Source: Candidatus Zixiibacteriota bacterium (GTDB lineage: Bacteria > Zixibacteria > MSB-5A5 > GN15 > JACZUZ01). From it: a DNA stretch of 9,794 bases. The DNA lies in NCBI GenBank assembly GCA_022563625.1, contig JADFNA010000033.1, positions 1-9,794 on the forward strand. The letters are read 5' to 3'. This document shows, in pieces, positions 1 through 6,143 of this stretch. The notes under the pieces were generated by a model, which worked only from the letters and a program-made list of their open reading frames with translations, was not told the origin of the DNA and searched no databases. Position 1 is the first letter of the stretch, and each line of letters begins with the position of its first letter. The translations under genes and the position numbers were made by a program.

Positions 1-1029
1 GCGCGCCAGTCGCTGTTGGTCGAGCCGTTGATTCAGGAAATCAGCCGCTCTCCGTTTCCGCGCTTGATGTTTGGCAACGGCAGTGTCATCGAAGCCCGCT
101 CAACACAGAATCGCGGAGAGTATTTGCTGGGTAATGATTACGACTATTTCATTTTCGATGAAGCCGCCTTTGAAACGCACGCTGAGTATGTCGTCGAGGA
201 AGTGATTCAGATGCGCCTGGTCGACCGCGAAGGAATGCTTGATTTGGTTTCAACGCCGAACGGAAAAAACTGGTTTTACCGCCGATTTCGCGAATTAGAA
301 AAGCAGGCAGAGGGCGCATATATCCAGCAGGGTGACAGCCGGGAAAATGAGTTTATTTCCCGCAAATATCTCAGCGAACGTATCGAACTGTTCAGCGCCG
401 ACCGTGTGGCGCAGAACATTATGGGACATTTCGTCGATTCCGGCCGCGAAATACTTGCCGGCGATGATATTGACGCCGCTCTGAGCGCGGCTGCCAACGC
501 GATTACAGGGCCCGATACAACTACCCGTTTGATTAGCGGCTGGGACCTGGCGCGCAAACGCACGGCGACTGTCGGGATAACTGTGGCTGTGAATCAGGCA
601 GGCCAGATACGCGTGGTCGCTGTCGAACGAATTAAGAGCATGAATTGGAATTATGTCTTTGAGCGGATTCGCAAACGCCAGCGGGAATTTCCGGGAACGC
701 TGATTATTGACGCCAGCGGGCTGGGTGATGTCGTGCTTAACGAACTGAGCGACCTGGCGCCAATTCCATTTATCTTTACAGAAAAAAGCAAAGCCGCGCT
801 CCTAACAAATCTGGAGATTGCGCATACAAAACGCGAAATAGCCTATGATAGATGGGAAATCAAAGAAGCGAGTGGTAAAGTTTGGTCACTTGAGGATGAA
901 TTACGCGAGGCTGCATGGGATGATAACGGACGCTGTGACGCCCTGATGGCGCTGGCGCTGGCGATCTGGCCGGTGCGGCGGCAGGAGCGGGTCCGCATAT
1001 TCGACCCGCGAATCAAAACATTGCATTGA
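1..1029 (+). CDS. Phage terminase large subunit (5' end outside window)
   Basis: ATP-driven motor and nuclease that cuts phage DNA and pumps it into the prohead. The frame is open from base 1, so the N-terminus with the Walker A ATP site is outside the window. What remains starts late in the ATPase domain: Walker B reads YFIFDEAAF, with the acidic pair encoded at 157-162, followed by an STPNG coupling motif near 253-267. The RNase H-like nuclease domain follows with three well-placed acidic residues: GWDLA (Asp at 544-546), LIIDASGLGD (Asp at 709-711) and GRCDALMALALAI (Asp at 937-939). Order and spacing are those of an active terminase, with no frameshift or missing catalytic residue visible. 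The protein ends 17 bases before the stop of a convergent minus-strand gene. The usual next gene, the portal, is not found downstream. Family assignment is firm; the phage subgroup is not determined. Confidence 0.92.
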   Translation, partial: ARQSLLVEPLIQEISRSPFPRLMFGNGSVIEARSTQNRGEYLLGNDYDYFIFDEAAFETHAEYVVEEVIQMRLVDREGMLDLVSTPNGKNWFYRRFRELEKQAEGAYIQQGDSRENEFISRKYLSERIELFSADRVAQNIMGHFVDSGREILAGDDIDAALSAAANAITGPDTTTRLISGWDLARKRTATVGITVAVNQAGQIRVVAVERIKSMNWNYVFERIRKRQREFPGTLIIDASGLGDVVLNELSDLAPIPFIFTEKSKAALLTNLEIAHTKREIAYDRWEIKEASGKVWSLEDELREAAWDDNGRCDALMALALAIWPVRRQERVRIFDPRIKTLH

Positions 1030-1046
1030 CGCGGACCGTCTTGTGA

Positions 1047-1295
1047 TCATTGCGGCGGCAATTCAGCGGCTTCCAGGCCCGGGCTGAGAAAATCAGATGT
1101 GACGATTATTGCATCAGTTTCACCAGGCGGTTCAACAAAAGCCTCCAACTGAAATCCGTCGCCGCCGGCCTCTGAAAATGTTACACCCAGACACAGCACA
1201 AAAATTATCAGCGCGACAAGCCATTTGAGCGGCTGTTCGACTTTGGAATCACGGCGCATCACCGAGTAGCGTATTCTTCGTTCGAGTATTGTCAT
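1047..1295 (-). CDS. Small single-span membrane protein, possible prophage accessory gene
   Basis: An 82-aa protein not recognised as any family. The start at 1295 is chosen because AAGGAGA lies 5 bases upstream on the minus strand; the open frame extends further upstream to 1466 but without such a site. Residues 1-24 are strongly basic (RR, RRIRY, RRD), residues 23-41 form one hydrophobic span (WLVALIIFVLCLGV), and the remaining 40 residues are acidic and contain PPGE. By charge, the N-terminus should be inside and the acidic tail outside; cleavage after the span, near FSEA, would instead make it secreted. It lies opposite to the head genes and converges on the terminase, with its own promoter-like sequence. 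This is the pattern of a separately expressed prophage accessory gene such as an exclusion or lysis-related protein, but the function is inference only. Confidence 0.6.
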   Translation of the reverse strand: MTILERRIRYSVMRRDSKVEQPLKWLVALIIFVLCLGVTFSEAGGDGFQLEAFVEPPGETDAIIVTSDFLSPGLEAAELPPQ

Positions 1296-1317
1296 AACAA
1301 TCTCCTTTCCCGCCCTG

Positions 1318-1330
1318 ATCTTGCAAAGAT
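1318..1330. promoter_or_regulatory. Short dyad in the leader of the small membrane protein gene
   Basis: ATCTT-GCA-AAGAT is a perfect 5-bp dyad lying between the candidate -10 (1372-1377) and the start codon (1295). Its position fits a repressor site or a small leader hairpin. A dyad this short can arise by chance. Confidence 0.2.
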
Positions 1331-1371
1331 GGCGCCGCATTTCAGGGGCCTTTTGAAAAGCTATATACCTC

Positions 1372-1401
1372 ATTGTACCATAGCATGTTACGGCGATCCA
1401 A
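1372..1401 (-). promoter_or_regulatory. Candidate sigma70-type promoter for the small membrane protein
   Basis: On the minus strand TTGGAT (1396-1401) is followed after 18 bases by TACAAT (1372-1377). The latter matches 5 of 6 bases of the -10 consensus and is preceded by TGG, giving an extended -10. Transcription would begin near 1365, about 70 bases before the ATG at 1295. The -35 match is poor, so recognition would rest on the extended -10. Confidence 0.4.
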
Positions 1402-1522
1402 TGATCACTACAAAAGGCGTTTCTCGCATGAATTCTGATATTCAATGTGCAAAACAAGTCACACATCCAGGCGGCTCTATATTAAAGGGTTCTATCTAAT
1501 GGGTTCGTTGAAAAACCTCAAA

Positions 1523-1616
1523 TTGTCTTTGCGAGGAGTCCGCCGCAGGCGGACGACGTGGCAATCTCCCTGCTAAGAAGCGTACGAGATTGTGCCGCTA
1601 TCGCTCGCAAAAACTA
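1523..1616. repeat. Imperfect long palindrome resembling a widespread dispersed chromosomal repeat
   Basis: The left arm begins TTTGCGAG (1528-1535) and ends GCAATCTC (1561-1568). The right arm begins GAGATTG (1586-1592) and ends CTCGCAAA (1604-1611), so the outer ends and inner ends are each complementary. The left arm holds its own hairpin, TCCGCC-GCA-GGCGGA (1539-1553). The wording ATTGTC(A/T)TTGCGAGGAG...GCAATCTC resembles a repeat found in many copies between genes in diverse bacteria; this is from memory, not a search. It has no coding capacity. Its presence within a phage head gene cluster suggests the element has resided in a chromosome long enough to acquire host repeats. Confidence 0.6.
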
Positions 1617-1756
1617 CCGTGGGCGGCAGCCTCTCCCGGTCTGCCCCATTTGTCACACCACGAAATCAATCTCCACAAATCAAACCTCTCAGAAGGAAGT
1701 TTTAGCGCCGGAACGGTGGTCATTTTGACAACCGGCATTCAGTAGGGCCCACAAAC

Positions 1757-3604
1757 ATGGAGAAAACAAACAGATACATGAACGCTGAAAACACGCAGAC
1801 AATACTCAAGGCCACCACCCGGATTGCCCCTCCGTACCTGAGAGTCGAAAGCGGTCCGTTGACTACGGGCGGCAAAACTCTTGCGGAATTCGCGGCGGCG
1901 ATCAATCGCGTCATAGATCCGCCCGAAGAGCTTTCCGCTGATGACATAATAGTGCGCAGCCTGCTGCTGGTTTCAGGCGGGACAAACCTTTATGGAGGAA
2001 GGTTTGGCGAACAAGAACTGCGCCGCATAGCGGAGTTAGCGGTTGATTCACCTGTGCTGGTCGGTCATCGCAAGGACACACTTCCCATCGCGCGTGTGTT
2101 CCAGGCCGAAGTTGTAAACCATGAAGGAGAGTTGTGGGTCAGGGCGCGCTTTTATTGGCTAAAGAAAGCCGCAGGAGCAGATACGCTGGCGACAAATATT
2201 GACGGCGGCCTGTACAAAGAATGTTCGCTGGGATTCACCTTTATGTGCGCCGAATGCTCTGTCTGCGGTTCTGATATTAGAAGCTGCCCACACGCACCTG
2301 AAAATAGCAGCGACAGCGGGGCATACTACTATCGCGACATTCAGCGCGTTTTGGAGATTTCGCTGGTCTACCGTGGCGCCACACCAAATACGAAAGTCGG
2401 CGCAACGCTCGGGATTACCGAACTCGCAATTAACATCGAAGAAACGTGCGACGGGCGGACTGACTTTGTCCCGGATATTCAGGTCAAGCGATTGTGTGTT
2501 CTGGGCGGTAGTGACACTCATGATCTGCCACCGACTGAAATGTTGGCGCTCTACCAGGCCCGGGAAGCGCCTGGCGCTCCGGCTGTGATTGCAAGCGCAG
2601 CCTTGCAGGATGATTTGCCGCTGATGATTGGCCGCTCGGGCGGAGAGTTGTTTGCGCTGCGCGATGACGGCGCCCCGGCGCCGGACAACCTTGCGAGCGC
2701 CGTCTTGCAGCTCGGCGGGTACCCTGAACAGGATTTCTTGCTCTACGGACGCCTGTCAGGTATGCGCGGCAAACAGCGCCGTAGCCTGAGTGAACTGGCC
2801 AGACGATTGAATTCCGGCGCCGGACCGGTGCGCTCATTCAAACTCCGGGCGCTGGCGCTTCTTTACTGGGACAATTGCTGGTCCGAAGCGGACAACTCCG
2901 CTGAGTTTCAGGACAAGTTGGAAAATCTATGCAATGACTGCGACAGGCTCGCTTTTGCGCCGCGACCGAAAAATTCAGTATGCGGCAATCAGACCGGATG
3001 CGAACACATACTTGCCCTCGGACCGGGACAATTCAAGTTCTTGCGGATGCCGGGAAATCCGGGAACGCTTTGCCGGCCAACCGAAAATGGCGCTCCAATT
3101 CAAACACTCTTAGTCTCCGGCATTGACATTGATGACAACCCTCGAGCAGAAGATGCATGCGACACGGACCCTGTCGTATCGCTGAAGTTTGATCGCGTTG
3201 TAAAGCAAGGAGCGAGTTTGCGTTTGGTGAACTCGCGCATCTGCGCCCAACTTGGAGCGCTGTGTGGCGCTGAGGAATATCTGTTCGTAAACTCGTCTGA
3301 AGCGTGTGACATCACTTCAAACACAACGCTTGGCCTCAGCGGACCGTCGGGTCAGCGGATGTTTGCCTCATTACCGGGCGCAGGCGATATGCAGCCTGGT
3401 GTGTGTCATATATTGAAACCGCAAGCCGAAGCGCCAGACGCCGCATCGAACGTCGTAAATATGTCAATCGGCAGCGCAGCGCGCTATCACGCGGCAGGCG
3501 GAGAGAACAGCTCGGTGCGCATGATTGAACTCCTCTGCGGCGACAGACGGCTTGCGGCGCTGCTGGCCGATGAAAGGACTCCCGATGTCCCGGCGCGAAA
3601 GTAA
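1757..3604 (+). CDS. Prohead serine protease with a long C-terminal extension containing a ligase-like region
   Basis: Matures the prohead by cleaving capsid or scaffold proteins. Residues about 60-230 read as a caudovirus prohead protease: H104 in VGHRKD, S157 in KECSLGF and E200 in VLEISLVYRGATPN are the likely His-Ser-Glu triad, with spacings (53 and 43) close to those of the HK97 protease (49 and 34, recalled). After the serine a Cys/His cluster, C164, C167, C170, C177 and H179, looks like a metal knuckle; such an insert is known in some prohead proteases. At 615 aa the protein is far longer than the usual 200-250. Residues about 276-396 follow the layout of an ATP-dependent ligase adenylation domain without its catalytic residues. 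A second Cys/His set (C392, C395, C409, C415, H417) follows, and the last 200 residues are unassigned. The ATG at 1757 has AGTAGGG nine bases upstream. The 3' end overlaps the next gene by 20 bases. The protease call is good; the ligase-like call is tentative. Confidence 0.8.
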   Translation: MEKTNRYMNAENTQTILKATTRIAPPYLRVESGPLTTGGKTLAEFAAAINRVIDPPEELSADDIIVRSLLLVSGGTNLYGGRFGEQELRRIAELAVDSPVLVGHRKDTLPIARVFQAEVVNHEGELWVRARFYWLKKAAGADTLATNIDGGLYKECSLGFTFMCAECSVCGSDIRSCPHAPENSSDSGAYYYRDIQRVLEISLVYRGATPNTKVGATLGITELAINIEETCDGRTDFVPDIQVKRLCVLGGSDTHDLPPTEMLALYQAREAPGAPAVIASAALQDDLPLMIGRSGGELFALRDDGAPAPDNLASAVLQLGGYPEQDFLLYGRLSGMRGKQRRSLSELARRLNSGAGPVRSFKLRALALLYWDNCWSEADNSAEFQDKLENLCNDCDRLAFAPRPKNSVCGNQTGCEHILALGPGQFKFLRMPGNPGTLCRPTENGAPIQTLLVSGIDIDDNPRAEDACDTDPVVSLKFDRVVKQGASLRLVNSRICAQLGALCGAEEYLFVNSSEACDITSNTTLGLSGPSGQRMFASLPGAGDMQPGVCHILKPQAEAPDAASNVVNMSIGSAARYHAAGGENSSVRMIELLCGDRRLAALLADERTPDVPARK

Positions 3605-3890
3605 CGGATTTTCTGCAAATGGCCTGCGCGGCCAGGGGGTCCGCATAGCGATAGCTGTTATTGCTGCCCTTGCTGCATATTTTCTCACCATCCAGGATAT
3701 CAAGACCACATTGGCGACGAAAGCGGATGCAGCAGCTTTGCAAAGGATTGATGTGAAACTAAGCCGGGTGGAATTGATTGAACAAGTAAACCATAAGGCC
3801 AACGTTGAGTTCAGAGTGTTCCGCGAGGAAGTTATTGAGCGTTTGGCGCGAATAGAATCGCTGCTTGAGCAAATGGAAGGGAAAAGATAG
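3585..3890 (+). CDS. Small membrane-anchored coiled-coil protein
   Basis: A 101-aa protein. The start at 3585 is preferred over the upstream ATGs at 3525 and 3570 because AAAGGA lies six bases before it; it overlaps the end of the protease gene, suggesting coupled translation. Residues 1-19 are basic and polar, 20-36 form a single membrane span (VRIAIAVIAALAAYFL), and 40-98 form a continuous charged helix with regular hydrophobic positions ending in RIESLLEQMEGKR, typical of a coiled coil. This plan resembles lysis-associated phage proteins such as inner-membrane spanins or XhlA-like proteins (the latter with the opposite order), yet the gene lies among head genes, where an assembly or membrane-tethering role is also possible. 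The family is not recognised. It shares one base with the next gene (the TAG stop overlaps the GTG start). Confidence 0.6.
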   Translation: MSRRESNGFSANGLRGQGVRIAIAVIAALAAYFLTIQDIKTTLATKADAAALQRIDVKLSRVELIEQVNHKANVEFRVFREEVIERLARIESLLEQMEGKR

Positions 3891-4309
3891 TGACGAATGA
3901 GTTATTGAGCGAATGTGCGCAGGCCGAAAACGCCCTCGCGCAGGTGGATGATACTCTCAGCGGCCGGGCGCATACCCTGGATTTGGCCATGGTCCGAAGC
4001 GCTCTTGCCGCCGCGCTGGCGGGATTAGCAAACGGCGCTGATGCAACATCAGAGCTGGCCGCACTGCGCGAGGACCTGGCCGCACGCGTACGGGGAATGC
4101 AAAGCGCGATCGCGGCCGCCACTGATTCATCGGATGGCTCCAACGCAGACACTCTGGAAGAACTGGTGGCGCTAAACGCCGCCGAGTTGATCAAGCGCTA
4201 TCGGATTACCTGCGCCCGCTTTCGAGACACGTTTCCCGGCAGGCTGGCTTACCTCAACTCTCGCGGCGCCTCAAAGAAGAAACATGACTGGACTGACTAT
4301 CAGACATAA
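3890..4309 (+). CDS. Ala-rich helical phage protein of unknown function
   Basis: A 139-aa protein starting with GTG at 3890, which overlaps the previous stop by one base; GGAAGGG lies seven bases upstream. Residues 1-100 are almost entirely helical and rich in Ala, Leu, Glu and Asp, with a Ser/Asp/Gly-rich break around 78-88. The C-terminus (about 100-139) differs: ELIKRYRITCARFRDTFP, then a basic stretch (SKKKHDW). Phage virion or scaffold-associated proteins sometimes have such an acidic helical body and basic tail, and the position between protease and decoration protein would suit a scaffold or head-completion role, but this is inference. No known domain was recognised. Confidence 0.6.
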   Translation: MTNELLSECAQAENALAQVDDTLSGRAHTLDLAMVRSALAAALAGLANGADATSELAALREDLAARVRGMQSAIAAATDSSDGSNADTLEELVALNAAELIKRYRITCARFRDTFPGRLAYLNSRGASKKKHDWTDYQT

Positions 4310-4492
4310 TGGCGATTATAAAAGCGTTGCTGCAACATGCGTGAATCGGCGGGACACATTCAAGTCCCAACTCCAGTGTGGGGCGCGAAGCCCCGGATGA
4401 ACATGCAGGCGGTGTATCAAGAGGTCCTGTGAGAGGCAATTTGCAGGAAACACACACACAACAAACAAAGCACACACAAGGAAACAGACAAA
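4310..4492 (+). promoter_or_regulatory. Structured leader and CA-rich translation-initiation tract before the decoration protein gene
   Basis: No supported gene lies in this stretch. Three small hairpins can be drawn: GGGAC (4351-4355) with GTCCC (4364-4368); GGGGC (4380-4384) with GCCCC (4390-4394) closing a GCGAA loop; and TCCTGT (4425-4430) with GCAGGA (4443-4448), including one G-U pair. After 4448 the sequence is nearly free of G and T up to the start codon, made mostly of CA and AAC repeats, with AAGGAA (4478-4483) as the ribosome binding site. An unfolded CA-rich approach to the start codon favours strong initiation, which suits an abundant virion protein. I do not recognise a known RNA family. 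Confidence 0.35.
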
Positions 4493-4915
4493 ATGGCAAT
4501 ACGGCCACAAGAACTGGAATCAATCGCCCCGATGATTGCGACATTCAAGATATCGCAAACAGCGGGCGTTGATGACCTCAAAGACGCTGACATCGGCAAA
4601 GCGCTGACAATCAGCGCGAATGTCACGGTTTCGCCCTGCGGCGCCGGTGATGTACTGCTCGGTAAACTGCTTGCGCTAACATTGACTGACGCCGACGATG
4701 GTGACCGTGTCGCATCGGTCCAGGTTGGCGGAATTTGCCGCCTGCCAATCAGCGGAACGGCGCCGGTTGTCGGAAACCGGGTGCTCGGCGCAGCCAACGG
4801 CACAGTTACCCAGGCGCCGCTGCTTGCCGGCGATGATCCGGCCGGCGGAAATGTCGCACGCGGGACAACGCTGGAAGTCAACGGAACAACTGACTGTCTC
4901 GTTCTGCTCAATTAG
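4493..4915 (+). CDS. Putative capsid decoration (cement) protein
   Basis: A 140-aa protein preceding the major capsid gene by 29 bases, the usual place for decoration proteins. After a short N-terminal arm the chain is beta-rich: DIGKALTISANVTVSP, VLLGKLLALTLTDADDGDRVASVQVGG, LPISGTAPVVGNRVLGAANGTV, then a closing LEVNGTTDCLVLLN. This pattern (constant gain of a value, VQVGG, a P-x-SGTAP-x-VG turn, a final strand) is one I associate with small structural proteins encoded next to HK97-fold capsid genes, which sit on the capsid surface. AAGGAA is ten bases before the ATG. Two cysteines (in SPCGAG and GGICRL) are unusual for such a small beta protein. Assignment is by position and composition and is moderately sure. 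Confidence 0.6.
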   Translation: MAIRPQELESIAPMIATFKISQTAGVDDLKDADIGKALTISANVTVSPCGAGDVLLGKLLALTLTDADDGDRVASVQVGGICRLPISGTAPVVGNRVLGAANGTVTQAPLLAGDDPAGGNVARGTTLEVNGTTDCLVLLN

Positions 4916-4944
4916 GGCTACTTAAGAAAACAAAAGGAGTGAAT

Positions 4945-6045
4945 ATGAGTTTTGATGAATTTATCACCAGCGGATTTGTGCGAGGGATGTCGCGGGACGT
5001 GAACGACAACATCGCCGCCGGCGGTGTGGATTTTGGTCGCGCAAAAGACATTGTGATCTCGCGTGACCTGTATCTTGAAGCAGAAGGACGCGGCATGTCA
5101 TTGACCGAGCTGTTGGAGACGCCGGAGTATGATCAATCAGCCGAAGGATCAGCGCTTGACGCATTCGAACGCCAGCTTGCGCTGGCCGGAATCCGCATTG
5201 GCGGCAAACGGCCCTCGACCGTGGAAATGTTTCTGCAGGGATCACCGGCGCTTATGCCAGAGTTTATGCTGCGCGAAATACGGCGGGGCATGTCTATGCG
5301 GCCGGAATTGAATTCGCTCATCGCGAACTCAACTAATATCGCCAGCAATCGGTACACGCCATTTTTCATTGACACATCATCAACCGCCAGATTTTCTCTG
5401 CGTCCGATAGGTGACGGCGCCGATGTGCCGCAGTTACTGGTCTCAGAACAGCAGCATGCGGTGAATGTGCCGGACTACGGGCTGGCTTTGAAAGCCAGTT
5501 ACAAGTCGCTGCGCTACCGCACCACGGCCCAGTTCCGTGTCCTGTTGTGGTTTATCGGATTTCGCCTGCAGACGGACAAAATCGGCCTGCTGGTCAATAC
5601 GCTTATCAATGGCGACGGCAACAACAACCCGGTCAGCAAAATCAACAGCGCCACGACCGGGGTCCTTACTTATGACGATCTGATCACGCTCTGGGCGCAG
5701 TTCGATTCGTTTGAGATGAACACGATGATTTGCCATGTGGACAACATGAAGAACATCCTGACTCTGGCCGAGTTCAAAGACCCATTGGCGGGATTCAAGT
5801 TTCAAAGCACCGGTGAAGTGTTTTCGCCGCTCGGCGCCAAACTCGTGCGCTCGGATGAGACGCCAACCGACTTGATCATCGGGCTTGATTCACGTTTCGC
5901 GGTCGAGCAGGTCATCGCCCAGCCTTTGACTGTCGAGTTTGACAAGGTCATTGAACAGCGCTTCGAAGAAGCGGTCATCTCGGAGTCTGTGACGTTTGCC
6001 CGTGTAATTCAGGAGGCGGCAGTAGCCCTCGACACAACATTCTAG
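4945..6045 (+). CDS. Phage major capsid protein (HK97-fold type)
   Basis: Forms the icosahedral shell. A 366-aa product; the start at 4945 is preferred because AGGAG (4935-4939) is five bases upstream, while an in-frame GTG at 4939 overlaps that site. The N-terminal 100 residues are charged and helical (DLYLEAEGRGMSLTELLETPEY), resembling a scaffold-like delta domain that the prohead protease could remove. The body contains features typical of this capsid group: LQTDKIGLLVNTLINGDGN, TYDDLITLWAQFDSFEMNTMICH, EFKDPLAGFKFQSTGE, SPLGAKLVRSDETP, LIIGLDSRFAVEQV and VEFDKVIEQRFEEAVIS toward the end. Order and length match full-length major capsid proteins with no frameshift. Together with the decoration gene upstream and the protease further up it makes a coherent head module. 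Confidence 0.88.
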   Translation: MSFDEFITSGFVRGMSRDVNDNIAAGGVDFGRAKDIVISRDLYLEAEGRGMSLTELLETPEYDQSAEGSALDAFERQLALAGIRIGGKRPSTVEMFLQGSPALMPEFMLREIRRGMSMRPELNSLIANSTNIASNRYTPFFIDTSSTARFSLRPIGDGADVPQLLVSEQQHAVNVPDYGLALKASYKSLRYRTTAQFRVLLWFIGFRLQTDKIGLLVNTLINGDGNNNPVSKINSATTGVLTYDDLITLWAQFDSFEMNTMICHVDNMKNILTLAEFKDPLAGFKFQSTGEVFSPLGAKLVRSDETPTDLIIGLDSRFAVEQVIAQPLTVEFDKVIEQRFEEAVISESVTFARVIQEAAVALDTTF

Positions 6046-6061
6046 ATCCGGGGATGCGAGT

Positions 6062-6087
6062 GGGAGCGGCGCAATTCGGCCGCTCCC
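6062..6087 (+). terminator. Strong hairpin downstream of the capsid gene, possible attenuator
   Basis: GGGAGCGGC (6062-6070) pairs perfectly with GCCGCTCCC (6079-6087) around an 8-base loop, 17 bases after the capsid stop codon. No T-run follows directly (the next bases are GCGCCGCATG), so it is not a classic intrinsic terminator. It may stabilise the capsid mRNA 3' end or reduce read-through into the appendage genes. Confidence 0.5.
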
Positions 6088-6143
6088 GCGCCGCATGTTG
6101 TGAGACTTTTAACGGCCACTTCACACGCTAAGACACAAAATAT

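Larger units (their letters stand above)
1296..1756. other. Non-coding gap where a portal gene would be expected
   Basis: This 461-base gap holds the leader and promoter of the minus-strand membrane protein gene on the left and the palindromic repeat in the middle. About 140 bases on the right (1617-1756) contain no coding frame I can support. No remnant of a portal reading frame is visible. Immediately before the protease start is AGTAGGG (1741-1747), a usable ribosome binding site. I see no convincing + strand promoter for the downstream head genes. Confidence 0.6.

Noticed and set aside
1296..1466. Longer N-terminus for the minus-strand membrane protein
   Set aside because: The upstream extension is Cys/His-rich with no ribosome binding site and covers the candidate promoter, while the internal ATG at 1295 has a near-perfect site.
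1725..1730. TTGACA as a -35 box for the head operon
   Set aside because: The -10 position 17 bases on falls on CCCACA, next to the start codon, with no TATAAT-like hexamer.
2159..2837. Long open frames on the minus strand and a second + frame inside the protease gene
   Set aside because: They lack ribosome binding sites and recognisable protein patterns, and overlap a frame with clear protease motifs.
4340..4450. Hammerhead-type ribozyme in the leader
   Set aside because: GATGA-like and CGAA-like strings occur, but the required core order CTGATGA ... GAAA with the cleavage-site stem cannot be assembled.
4254..4911. Minus-strand frames opposite the leader and decoration gene
   Set aside because: Translations are Ser/Thr/Pro-rich or Cys-rich shadows of the GC-rich + strand gene; there is no initiation signal.
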